Shown here: piece by piece, positions 1 through 5,522 of the stretch
Layout of the letters: every line of letters begins with the position of its first letter
Numbering within the stretch: the first letter of the stretch is position 1
Assembly (NCBI GenBank): GCA_045531235.1
Contig: JAZSDQ010000107.1
Location: forward strand, 1 to 12,625
Reading direction: 5' to 3'
Length of the DNA: 12,625 nt
Source of the DNA: RGIG5579 sp045531235
GTDB lineage: Bacteria > Bacillota > Clostridia > Oscillospirales > SIG627
Program-made: the position numbers and the translations under genes
Notes under the pieces: generated by a model
Seen by the model: only the letters and a program-made list of their open reading frames with translations
What the model was told of the DNA's origin: nothing
Database searches by the model: none

Positions 1-237
1 GATCAAGTCTTCCTGTTCTTCTTTGGACGTATCGTATTTTTTTATGATGTGCGCCACCAAACGCAGATTGTGCTCAATAAGGGTTTCCCGCGCTTCTTCA
101 TCGCCTTCTTTCATTTTCAAAAACAACTCTTTTTCTTCTTCCTTTTTCAGCGGCGGAGGAAACGATTCCCCACTTAATACCCGAAGATATAAAAATAAAA
201 AATGGGCAAGACTGATGCCTGCAATTTGAAAAAACAT
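1..237 (-). CDS. sigK: RNA polymerase sporulation sigma factor SigK, N-terminal part (runs off the left edge)
   Basis: This is the late mother-cell sigma factor, which directs RNA polymerase to coat and other late sporulation genes. Only the first 79 codons are present. The start ATG at 237 has a strong GGGAAAGGGGGA ribosome-binding site at 243-254. Residues 1-26 are a hydrophobic leader rich in Leu and Phe. The typical entry into sigma region 2 follows (FPPPL, then KKEEE), and then the motif LIEHNLRLVAHI and an EDLI motif at the edge. EHNLRLVAHI separates SigK from SigE, whose equivalent is usually ERNLRLVVYI. The leader matches the membrane-associated pro-sequence of pro-SigK in Bacillus, which the intramembrane protease SpoIVFB removes. 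The gene is divergent from the phosphatase gene at 378. Whether it is later interrupted by a skin-like element cannot be seen here. Confidence 0.9.
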   Translation of the reverse strand, partial: MFFQIAGISLAHFLFLYLRVLSGESFPPPLKKEEEKELFLKMKEGDEEARETLIEHNLRLVAHIIKKYDTSKEEQEDLI

Positions 238-267
238 AAATATCCCCCTTTCCCATAGTTCAATATA

Positions 268-290
268 TGTCTTTTTTTGAAAAAAAGACA
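268..290. repeat. Perfect palindrome in the sigK/phosphatase intergenic region
   Basis: Two 11-bp arms, TGTCTTTTTTT (268-278) and AAAAAAAGACA (280-290), flank a single central G at 279. The arms are perfectly complementary. The element lies in the 140-base divergent spacer, about 31 bases upstream of the sigK start codon and 78 bases upstream of the next gene. It could be a DNA-binding site for a dimeric regulator, or a weak A/T-rich hairpin. It has only two G/C pairs per arm, so it is a poor terminator. A role is inference; the symmetry is seen directly. Confidence 0.6.
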
Positions 291-318
291 TTGACCGACA
301 AAGAATCAAAGTCCGTAC

Positions 319-347
319 TTGATTTTCACATACAAATGTAGTAAAAT
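319..347 (+). promoter_or_regulatory. Candidate vegetative (SigA-type) promoter for the Ppx/GppA-family gene
   Basis: A -35 box TTGATT (319-324) and a -10 box TAAAAT (342-347) are separated by exactly 17 bases. The start codon lies 31 bases past the -10 box. Each box departs from consensus at one or two positions. Confidence 0.55.
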
Positions 348-377
348 GAAAACAGAGTAAATATAAGGAATATTACA

Positions 378-1298
378 ATGTTATATCCTATTATCGACAT
401 CGGATCCAACACGGTAAAACTTGCTGTTTTGGACGAAGAGAAGCTTTTTAGCCAAGCACCTGCTTTTTTCAAAGCGGCACCCTTGGGACTGAAAACGAAA
501 ATTCAAGACAATCGATTAAAAGAGTCAGCAATTGACGAATTATGCCAATTGGTGGCAAACTATGTGGAAACGGCATCCCGTCTTACCAAGACTCCCCCCA
601 TCGTGTTTGCCACTGCCTCTCTGCGAGGATTGGAAAACACTGATGAAATTCTAGAAATGATCCGGGAAAAGTGCGATGTGGAAGCAAGCCTCATTGACGG
701 AAACACGGAAGCCTATTACTCCTTTTTGGGAGCACGGGGCTGTTACCCTGTAAAAGGTGGGATTTCCGTAGATCTCGGCGGTGGCTCCACGGAAATTCTT
801 TCTTTTCGCAAGGATAAGGTCATTCAATCCGTTTCTTTGCCTTTCGGCTGCCTGACCCTTTATCAAAAGTATTTCTGTAACGGAAGTTTTGACTTTGAAG
901 GCTGCAACGATTTCATAAAAGAACAACTGAAGATCTATGCCCCGAAAATGATGGGAAACAGCATTCTCCTTTCCGGCGGCAGCGCAAAAGCTGTTTTGAA
1001 GTACAAAAACTATCTGGAAAACAAAAAAAGCTTTACCCTTGGGACAAAACAAATGCGCCGTGTGAAAAATCATTTTGAAAACGGCCCTAAGGAGGAAAGA
1101 GCAAAGATCGAATCCGTTTTGAAGGACAGATTTCGCCTGATTCCCCCTGCTGTTTCCGTTTTTTCACAAATTACCCGATTTTATGAAAAAGACCAGGTCT
1201 TCGTATGCAGAAGCGGCGTCAGAGAAGGCTGTCTTTTCTATATGCTTCAAAAAAAGAGACAACAAGCGGCAAAAAAAGATTTTCAAAAAAATGCTTGA
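378..1298 (+). CDS. Ppx/GppA-family phosphatase (exopolyphosphatase-like), short form
   Basis: The family hydrolyses terminal phosphate from polyphosphate or pppGpp using an ASKHA (actin-like) fold. Visible motifs in order are the phosphate-1 loop DIGSNT at residues 7-12, the ATASLRGLEN segment near 78-87, a GNTEA segment near 108-112 where homologues carry GEEEA, the phosphate-2 loop DLGGGSTEI at 132-140, and LSGGSAKA near 198-205. At 306 residues it matches the two-domain form and lacks the C-terminal HD-like domain of the roughly 500-residue E. coli enzymes. The substrate cannot be told from sequence, so no gene symbol is given. The ribosome-binding site is weak (AAGGAA at 366-371, 6 bases from the ATG). 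The gene stands alone and its final codons overlap the rplS promoter. Confidence 0.85.
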   Translation: MLYPIIDIGSNTVKLAVLDEEKLFSQAPAFFKAAPLGLKTKIQDNRLKESAIDELCQLVANYVETASRLTKTPPIVFATASLRGLENTDEILEMIREKCDVEASLIDGNTEAYYSFLGARGCYPVKGGISVDLGGGSTEILSFRKDKVIQSVSLPFGCLTLYQKYFCNGSFDFEGCNDFIKEQLKIYAPKMMGNSILLSGGSAKAVLKYKNYLENKKSFTLGTKQMRRVKNHFENGPKEERAKIESVLKDRFRLIPPAVSVFSQITRFYEKDQVFVCRSGVREGCLFYMLQKKRQQAAKKDFQKNA

Positions 1299-1323
1299 CA
1301 CACAAGACTCTTTGTGGTACAAT
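1295..1323 (+). promoter_or_regulatory. Strong SigA-type promoter of rplS, overlapping the upstream stop codon
   Basis: The -35 box is consensus TTGACA (1295-1300) and the -10 box is TACAAT (1318-1323), one mismatch from TATAAT, with a 17-base spacer. The stop codon TGA of the preceding gene (1296-1298) lies inside the -35 box. Transcription should start near 1330, giving an rplS leader of about 110 bases. Confidence 0.85.
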
Positions 1324-1330
1324 TCTTCCG

Positions 1331-1428
1331 TTATGGTATGAATGTTTTTGCTTTTTAAGCCCAAGCGGTCCTCTGCCGGACTCAGCATGAACGCTTGCAT
1401 TTATACTTAAATAAATTATTTTATTTAA
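1331..1428 (+). promoter_or_regulatory. Structured 5' leader of rplS (L19-type ribosomal protein leader)
   Basis: Nested pairing is visible. An outer helix joins GTATGAATG (1336-1344) to CATTTATAC (1398-1406), nine pairs with one G-U. A middle helix joins CAAGCG (1362-1367) to CGCTTG (1392-1397). An inner hairpin joins GTCC (1368-1371) to GGAC (1378-1381). The middle helix stacks directly on both neighbours on one side. A separate A/T hairpin, TTAAATAAA (1407-1415) with TTTATTTAA (1420-1428), ends immediately before the GGAGGG of the ribosome-binding site. Leaders controlling L19 by feedback are known in low-GC Gram-positives; this one has the right position and shape. Membership in that RNA family is inferred, not shown by a covariance search. 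Confidence 0.7.
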
Positions 1429-1441
1429 GGAGGGCCACATC

Positions 1442-1783
1442 ATGGATATGATCAAGGCTTTTACAAACGAGCAGTTGAAAAAGGAAGTTCCCCGGTTCAA
1501 TGTTGGTGATACCGTTCGCGTACACAACAAGATCGTAGAAGGTACCAGAGAAAGAATTCAGCTTTTCGAAGGCACCGTTATCGCGAAGAAGAACGGCGGC
1601 ATTTCCGAGACCTTTACCGTTAGAAGAGTTTCTTACGGTGTTGGCGTGGAAAAGACTTTCCCCCTTCACTCTCCCAGAGTTGAAAAGGTTGAAGTTATTA
1701 GAACCGGTAAGGTTCGCAGAGCAAAGCTCTACTATCTGCGCGACAGAGTTGGTAAAGCAGCTAAGGTTAAAGAGCTGATCTAA
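1442..1783 (+). CDS. rplS: 50S ribosomal protein L19
   Basis: L19 is a component of the large ribosomal subunit at the subunit interface. The 113-residue product is the normal family length. Signature stretches are FNVGDTVRVHNKIVEGTRER near residues 19-38, QLFEGTVIAKKNGG, the GVGVEKTFPLHSPRV segment, and the C-terminal RRAKLYYLRDRVGKAAK. The ATG at 1442 has a perfect AAGGAGGG at 1427-1434, seven bases away; an in-frame ATG at 1448 is less well placed. It heads the cluster with lepB, rbgA, rnhB and yraN. The common upstream neighbour trmD is absent, and the gene has its own promoter and structured leader instead. Confidence 0.97.
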   Translation: MDMIKAFTNEQLKKEVPRFNVGDTVRVHNKIVEGTRERIQLFEGTVIAKKNGGISETFTVRRVSYGVGVEKTFPLHSPRVEKVEVIRTGKVRRAKLYYLRDRVGKAAKVKELI

Positions 1784-1813
1784 CAACAAAAACCGAATTG
1801 CAAAAGTCACTGA

Positions 1814-1842
1814 TTGACAACCACATTCGGACAAAATTTAGT
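1814..1842 (+). promoter_or_regulatory. Possible internal promoter for lepB
   Basis: A consensus -35 box TTGACA (1814-1819) is followed after 17 bases by a poor -10 box TTTAGT (1837-1842, four of six matches). Transcription from it would begin near 1849, inside the upstream arm of the rplS terminator, and so might escape termination. This is a guess resting mainly on the -35 box. Confidence 0.3.
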
Positions 1843-1847
1843 TGCTG

Positions 1848-1879
1848 AAAGGGACTTTTTGAAGTCCCTTTCTTTTTTT
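1848..1879 (+). terminator. Intrinsic terminator between rplS and lepB
   Basis: The stem AAAGGGACTT (1848-1857) pairs with AAGTCCCTTT (1862-1871) around a TTTG loop. It is followed by a C and seven Ts (1873-1879). The lepB ribosome-binding site begins two bases later. Any read-through transcript therefore carries this hairpin just ahead of lepB, which suits partial termination that lowers lepB expression relative to rplS. Confidence 0.85.
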
Positions 1880-1892
1880 GAAAGGAATCGAT

Positions 1893-2585
1893 ATGAACGA
1901 ATTTGATCCCGTGGAAAAGATACAGGAAGAAACGCCGAAGCCCCCCTCTCCCGTAGAATCGGAGAAGAAAAGCAAACATCCTGCAGAAACTTTTTCATCA
2001 GAAAACAAAGGAAATCAAGAGGAAGCACTTTCTACAGCAGGAAGCGTTTTTGATTGGTGCAAGTCTTTTCTGTTTTCTTTGACGGCGGTAATTTTTATTT
2101 TCACATTGCTTTTCCGCGGTGTTACGGTAAACGGAAGCTCCATGCTCCCCACCTTGGAAGACGGTGAGTATCTTATTATCTCCAATCTTCTTTACACACC
2201 GGAAAACGGAGATATCGTTGTGGTTCAGGCACCTCATTACAAAAACGGAACAGAGCCTTTGATCAAACGTATCATTGCCACGGAAGGTCAGGAGGTTAAG
2301 ATCAACTTCAACACCTGGGAAGTATGGGTAAACGGTGAGAAGTTGAACGAAGATTATATTCTCTATGAGCCGGACGTCACAATGCTTATGGAAGATATGG
2401 AGCCTGATGAAAACGGTGAAGCAACCGTTGTTGTAGAAGAAAACTGCGTTTTTCTGATGGGAGATCACAGAAACGATTCTCTGGACAGCAGAAGTGATGA
2501 CGTGGGTCAGATCGACACTCGTTATATTATGGGACGGGTCATTGTGCGTATTACGCCCTTGAACCGATTTGGAAAGGTGGATTAA
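1893..2585 (+). CDS. lepB: Signal peptidase I (type I leader peptidase)
   Basis: This membrane-bound serine protease cleaves signal peptides from secreted proteins on the outer face of the membrane. The 230-residue product has a long charged, Pro-rich cytoplasmic N-terminus (about residues 1-52), one membrane segment near 57-75, and the catalytic domain. The nucleophile Ser83 is in GSSMLPT (81-87). The general base Lys125 is in IKRIIA. The conserved GDHRNDSLDSR box follows near residues 170-180. One transmembrane segment is the Gram-positive Sip pattern. I chose ATG 1893 because AAAGGAAT at 1881-1888 is correctly spaced; an in-frame TTG at 1878 lies in the terminator T-tract and has no ribosome-binding site. 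One base separates its stop from the rbgA start. Confidence 0.95.
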   Translation: MNEFDPVEKIQEETPKPPSPVESEKKSKHPAETFSSENKGNQEEALSTAGSVFDWCKSFLFSLTAVIFIFTLLFRGVTVNGSSMLPTLEDGEYLIISNLLYTPENGDIVVVQAPHYKNGTEPLIKRIIATEGQEVKINFNTWEVWVNGEKLNEDYILYEPDVTMLMEDMEPDENGEATVVVEENCVFLMGDHRNDSLDSRSDDVGQIDTRYIMGRVIVRITPLNRFGKVD

Positions 2586-2586
2586 T

Positions 2587-3441
2587 TTGACGGGAAACAT
2601 CATACAGTGGTTCCCCGGACACATGGCGCAAACCAGACGTGTAATGAAGGAAAACCTTGCAAGCGTAGATCTGGTTTTTGAGCTTCTCGATGCAAGGATC
2701 CCCCAAAGCTCCCGCAATCCCGAGATCAAAAAGATTCTCGGGGATAAAAAGGAAGTCGTAATTCTGAATAAGTGCGATCTTGCCGATGAAGAAAAAACCA
2801 AGCTTTGGCAAGAAGCCTTTCACAAGGAAGGCCTTGGCGTTGCTTTGGTAGATTCCAAAAGCGGAAAAGGGCTTTCCCTGGTTTTGCAAGAGGCGAAGCG
2901 CCTTTTGAAAGATAAAATTGCCCGAGAACGGGAACGGGGAATGACAAAACCCATTCGCGCTATGGTCGTAGGAATCCCCAACGTGGGAAAATCCACGTTG
3001 ATCAATCAGTTTGCAGGTGCAAAAAAAGCCCAGGCGGAAAACCGCCCCGGTGTCACAAGAACAAAACAGTGGGTCAAGGTTTCCAAAGAATTGGAACTTT
3101 TGGATATGCCCGGCGTGCTTTGGCCGAAATTTGACTCGGTTATCACAGGAGAAAACCTTGCTATGACTGGAGCCATCAAAGATGCGGTGCTTCAAAGCGA
3201 AGAGATCGCTTGCCTGCTCTGCCAAAGACTTGCAGACAGTTATCCTGATTTATTAAAAGAACGCTACAAGCTCAGCGATGACGATCTCTCTCTGGAAGCG
3301 TACGATCTGTTTTGCACCATCGGCAAAAAACGGGGTATGCTCATCAGCGGCGGAGAAATCAACGAGGAACGCTGTGCCGCAATGCTGCTGGAAGAATTTC
3401 GCAGCGGTAAAATCGGAAAAATTACATTAGAGGAGCCGTAA
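2587..3441 (+). CDS. rbgA: Ribosome biogenesis GTPase RbgA (YlqF)
   Basis: RbgA is a circularly permuted GTPase needed late in 50S subunit assembly in Firmicutes. The permuted order is visible: G4 NKCD at residues 61-64, G5 SKSG near 90-93, G1 GIPNVGKST at 119-127, G2 around the GVTRT stretch near 145-149, and G3 DMPG at 163-166. The N-terminal IQWFPGHM motif (6-13) is the family hallmark. Length is 284 residues, close to the usual 280-290. I place the start at TTG 2587 because AGGTGG at 2575-2580 lies six bases upstream and the product then begins just before IQWFPGHM. A longer in-frame form from TTG 2569 would overlap lepB and lacks a suitable ribosome-binding site. It is probably co-transcribed with lepB and rnhB. 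Confidence 0.95.
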   Translation: MTGNIIQWFPGHMAQTRRVMKENLASVDLVFELLDARIPQSSRNPEIKKILGDKKEVVILNKCDLADEEKTKLWQEAFHKEGLGVALVDSKSGKGLSLVLQEAKRLLKDKIARERERGMTKPIRAMVVGIPNVGKSTLINQFAGAKKAQAENRPGVTRTKQWVKVSKELELLDMPGVLWPKFDSVITGENLAMTGAIKDAVLQSEEIACLLCQRLADSYPDLLKERYKLSDDDLSLEAYDLFCTIGKKRGMLISGGEINEERCAAMLLEEFRSGKIGKITLEEP

Positions 3442-3445
3442 AAAG

Positions 3446-4045
3446 GTGGACGATAGCTTTGAAAAAAGCCTGATTCCAAAGGATGCGCTTGTGGTTTGCG
3501 GTCTGGATGAAGCAGGCAGAGGGCCTTTGGCAGGACCTGTTTTTGCCGGAGCCGTTATTTTACCTGAGGGCTATATTCCCGAGGGACTCAATGATTCCAA
3601 AAAACTCAGTGAAAAAAAGCGGGAAGCTCTTTTTGAGGAAATTACAAAAAATGCAATTGCTTGGGGCTACGGTACTGCCACGCCCCAGGAGATCGATGAG
3701 ATCAATATTCTCAATGCAAGTATGCTGGCAATGAAAAGAGCGGTGGAAAATCTTTCAAAGAGGCCTGATTTTCTTCTCGTTGACGGAAATATTGCCCGCG
3801 GGTTTGACATTCCCGCTGTTCCCGTCATCAAGGGTGATGCAAAAAGCCCCAGCATTGCCGCTGCATCTATTATTGCAAAAGTGCTTCGTGACAGAGAGTG
3901 TCTGAATATGGATAGGGATTACCCGGAATACGGCTTTGCAAAACACAAAGGCTACCCTACCAAAGCACATTTTGAAGCAGTGGAAAAATTCGGCACAAGC
4001 CCCATTCATCGAAAAAGCTTTCTGAAGAAACGAGGCTTGGCGTGA
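3446..4045 (+). CDS. rnhB: Ribonuclease HII
   Basis: RNase HII removes ribonucleotides misincorporated in DNA and cleaves the RNA strand of RNA/DNA hybrids. The 199-residue protein has the signature GLDEAGRGPLAGPV, giving catalytic Asp21 and Glu22. It also has LLVDGN with Asp113 and the block KGDAKSPSIAAASIIAKVLRD near residues 129-149, whose terminal Asp fits the fourth metal ligand. The tail HKGYPTKAH and SPIHRKSF is typical of type 2 enzymes. The start is GTG 3446, with AGGAG at 3430-3434 inside the end of rbgA. The last four bases overlap the yraN start. It commonly adjoins rbgA in Firmicutes. Confidence 0.96.
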   Translation: MDDSFEKSLIPKDALVVCGLDEAGRGPLAGPVFAGAVILPEGYIPEGLNDSKKLSEKKREALFEEITKNAIAWGYGTATPQEIDEINILNASMLAMKRAVENLSKRPDFLLVDGNIARGFDIPAVPVIKGDAKSPSIAAASIIAKVLRDRECLNMDRDYPEYGFAKHKGYPTKAHFEAVEKFGTSPIHRKSFLKKRGLA

Positions 4046-4422
4046 CAAACAAGGAGCTCGGAGAAAAAGGCGAATACCTGGCAAGACTCTTTTTGGAAAA
4101 GAAAGGCTTTGTTTTTATTCGCGCAAACTACACCACCCGTCACGGTGAAATTGACCTTATTATGCAAGAAAATGATGAGATCGTTTTCTTGGAAGTGAAA
4201 ACGAGAACGGAAGAGAGTGCAAAAAGATACGGACGCGGCGCGGAACGTATCGATCGGAAAAAGCAAGAGCATATTCTTCGGTCCGCGCGGGTTTTTATGT
4301 ATGAAGAACCGTTTTTGACAGAGAACCTAACGCCGAGATTTGATGCCATTGAGCTTTATATCAAAAAAGACGAACCTGAAAAGATTTACGTGCTTCACAC
4401 GCCTTGCGCATTTGGAATGTAA
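4042..4422 (+). CDS. yraN: UPF0102 family protein YraN (predicted nuclease-like fold)
   Basis: The 126-residue product has the family layout: N-terminal GEKGEYLARLFLEKKGF, then RHGEIDLI near residues 33-40 and FLEVKTR near 49-55. The latter two form a PD-(D/E)XK-type nuclease core (Glu, Asp, Glu, Lys). Members are thought to act on DNA or Holliday-like structures, but the biochemical role is not established. The GTG start overlaps the rnhB stop in GTGA, implying translational coupling; GGCTTGG-like purine-poor sequence upstream offers no clear ribosome-binding site. The following hairpin ends the cluster that starts at rplS. Confidence 0.9.
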   Translation: MTNKELGEKGEYLARLFLEKKGFVFIRANYTTRHGEIDLIMQENDEIVFLEVKTRTEESAKRYGRGAERIDRKKQEHILRSARVFMYEEPFLTENLTPRFDAIELYIKKDEPEKIYVLHTPCAFGM

Positions 4423-4427
4423 AAAAT

Positions 4428-4453
4428 AAAAGCACCCCTTTCGAGGTGCTTTT
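4428..4453. terminator. Bidirectional terminator between yraN and the DUF1540 gene
   Basis: AAAAGCACC (4428-4436) pairs with GGTGCTTTT (4445-4453). The A-rich tract at 4421-4431 supplies a U-tract for leftward transcripts and TTTT at 4450-4453 serves rightward ones. It sits between two convergent stop codons and fits both. Confidence 0.85.
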
Positions 4454-4460
4454 CTCCGTC

Positions 4461-4649
4461 CTAGCGATTCTTGGGACGGAAGGTGCCGCAGATGGTATCG
4501 ATCCCTGACGTAGCGTAGCTTGGGCCGATGCTGACCTGTCTTGCGGTACAATATGAATTCATATCGTTGTACACACAGTTTTTAACGTTACAGCTGATCC
4601 CGCGGATATGCTCGGGTACAGAAGCTGAATCTAAAGTAATTCCTTCCAT
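4461..4649 (-). CDS. DUF1540 domain protein, small cysteine-motif protein
   Basis: This 62-residue protein carries the DUF1540 pattern near residues 18-56: ISC, then NVKNCVYND, a third Cys after YNDMNSY, and a C-terminal DTICGTF. Cysteines are at 20, 25, 34 and 54, consistent with a small metal-binding fold. The function of the family is unknown; it is common in Clostridia. Start ATG 4649 has GAAAGGATC upstream on the minus strand (near 4658-4666). It is convergent with yraN and divergent from the phosphoesterase, with 70 very A/T-rich bases between the two starts that must hold both promoters. I could not identify convincing boxes for either. Confidence 0.8.
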   Translation of the reverse strand: MEGITLDSASVPEHIRGISCNVKNCVYNDMNSYCTARQVSIGPSYATSGIDTICGTFRPKNR

Positions 4650-4719
4650 TGGCTTTGATCCTTTCTTTTTTTCTTATTTTGTTTATTTTTTTTAAATTTA
4701 TTCGAAAGGGGAATTTTTT

Positions 4720-5442
4720 ATGGCTCTTTTCACTTTGGCAGATCTTCATCTTTCCCTTTCGGGGGAAAAGCCCATGGACGTTTTTGGCGGAAACTGGGTG
4801 AATTTTGAATCTCATTTAAAGGAATATTGGGAATACATGGTACGCCCCGAGGATACGGTGGTAGTTCCCGGTGATATTTCCTGGGCAATGACTGTGGAGG
4901 AAGGAAAAGCTGACTTTGATTTTCTAAACAGTCTTCCCGGCGAAAAGATCCTGATGAAAGGAAACCACGATTATTGGTGGTCTTCTATGGCAAAACTTCA
5001 GGCTTTCGTGGAAAACGAGGGATATTCCACTCTCCGTTTCCTTCACAACGACGCGCTTTTTTGCCAAAGAAAAATTTTGTGCGGATCCCGCGGTTGGATG
5101 TGTGAGGATAAAATGACTTCTCACGATGAAAAAATTCTGCAGCGGGAAGCAATGCGCTTCCGACTTTCTCTTGAAAAGGGGAAAAAAATCGCCGACCGGG
5201 AAGAAGCGGAAGGAAGAGGCCGCCCCGAGATCATTGCCTTTTCCCATTATCCTATGATCACAGCGGCGCAGCGAGATAATCCCATTCTTGACGTATTGCA
5301 GGAATTCGGTGTAAAGCGCCTCTATTACGGGCATCTGCACAATTGGGGAACCAAACCCCTTTACGATCTTTGGAACGGGATTGAACTGACCCTTGTATCT
5401 TCCGATTACCGAAATTTCACACCGGTACGAATTGATGATTAA
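4720..5442 (+). CDS. Calcineurin-like metallophosphoesterase
   Basis: The five metal-site motifs of the calcineurin-like family are present in order: DLHLS (Asp8, His10), GDISWAM (Asp52), GNHDYWW (residues 81-87, Asn82 and His83), SHYP (His176), and GHLHN (204-208). The 240-residue protein has no signal peptide or membrane segment, so it should be a cytoplasmic two-metal phosphoesterase. Its substrate is not predictable; such proteins act on phosphoproteins, nucleotides or phosphodiesters. ATG 4720 has AAAGGGG at 4705-4711. The gene is monocistronic: it is divergent from the DUF1540 gene and is followed at once by a terminator that overlaps its stop codon. Confidence 0.9.
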   Translation: MALFTLADLHLSLSGEKPMDVFGGNWVNFESHLKEYWEYMVRPEDTVVVPGDISWAMTVEEGKADFDFLNSLPGEKILMKGNHDYWWSSMAKLQAFVENEGYSTLRFLHNDALFCQRKILCGSRGWMCEDKMTSHDEKILQREAMRFRLSLEKGKKIADREEAEGRGRPEIIAFSHYPMITAAQRDNPILDVLQEFGVKRLYYGHLHNWGTKPLYDLWNGIELTLVSSDYRNFTPVRIDD

Positions 5443-5467
5443 GAAGCTCTCAGGAGCTTCTTTTTTT
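5441..5467 (+). terminator. Intrinsic terminator of the metallophosphoesterase gene
   Basis: AAGAAGCTC (5441-5449) pairs with GAGCTTCTT (5454-5462) around TCAG, followed by five more Ts to 5467. The first arm includes the last two bases of the TAA stop codon. It isolates the spoIIIA operon from upstream transcription. Confidence 0.88.
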
Positions 5468-5490
5468 ATGTTCTTTTTTCCTTTCTGTTT

Positions 5491-5499
5491 GCATACATT
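5491..5499 (+). promoter_or_regulatory. SigE-like -10 element upstream of the spoIIIA operon
   Basis: GCATACATT at 5491-5499 matches the SigE -10 consensus (CATACAnT, often preceded by G) at every defined position. It lies 23 bases ahead of the spoIIIAA start codon. The expected -35 element about 14 bases further upstream (near 5469-5476) is a poor match. In B. subtilis the spoIIIA operon is SigE-dependent, so the assignment fits the gene content. Confidence 0.65.
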
Positions 5500-5522
5500 G
5501 AAACAAAAGAAAGGGAGAAACA

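Noticed and set aside
23..229. 68-codon plus-strand frame at the left edge
   Set aside because: It is antisense to the sigK N-terminus, which has a correct ribosome-binding site and family motifs.
262..269. Minus-strand CATATATT as a SigE-type -10 for sigK
   Set aside because: It departs from consensus, has no -35 match at the right distance and lies in very A/T-rich DNA. It is kept only as a remark under the palindrome finding.
291..296. TTGACC as a -35 box for the phosphatase gene
   Set aside because: No suitable -10 box lies 16-18 bases downstream. The TTGATT/TAAAAT pair at 319-347 is better spaced.
1793..1830. Inverted repeat CCGAAT/ATTCGG between rplS and lepB
   Set aside because: Six pairs around a 26-base loop is too weak to claim as a structure.
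1998..2801. 267-codon open frame on the minus strand across lepB and rbgA
   Set aside because: It lies opposite two genes with clear family motifs, has no ribosome-binding site and its translation has no recognisable domain.
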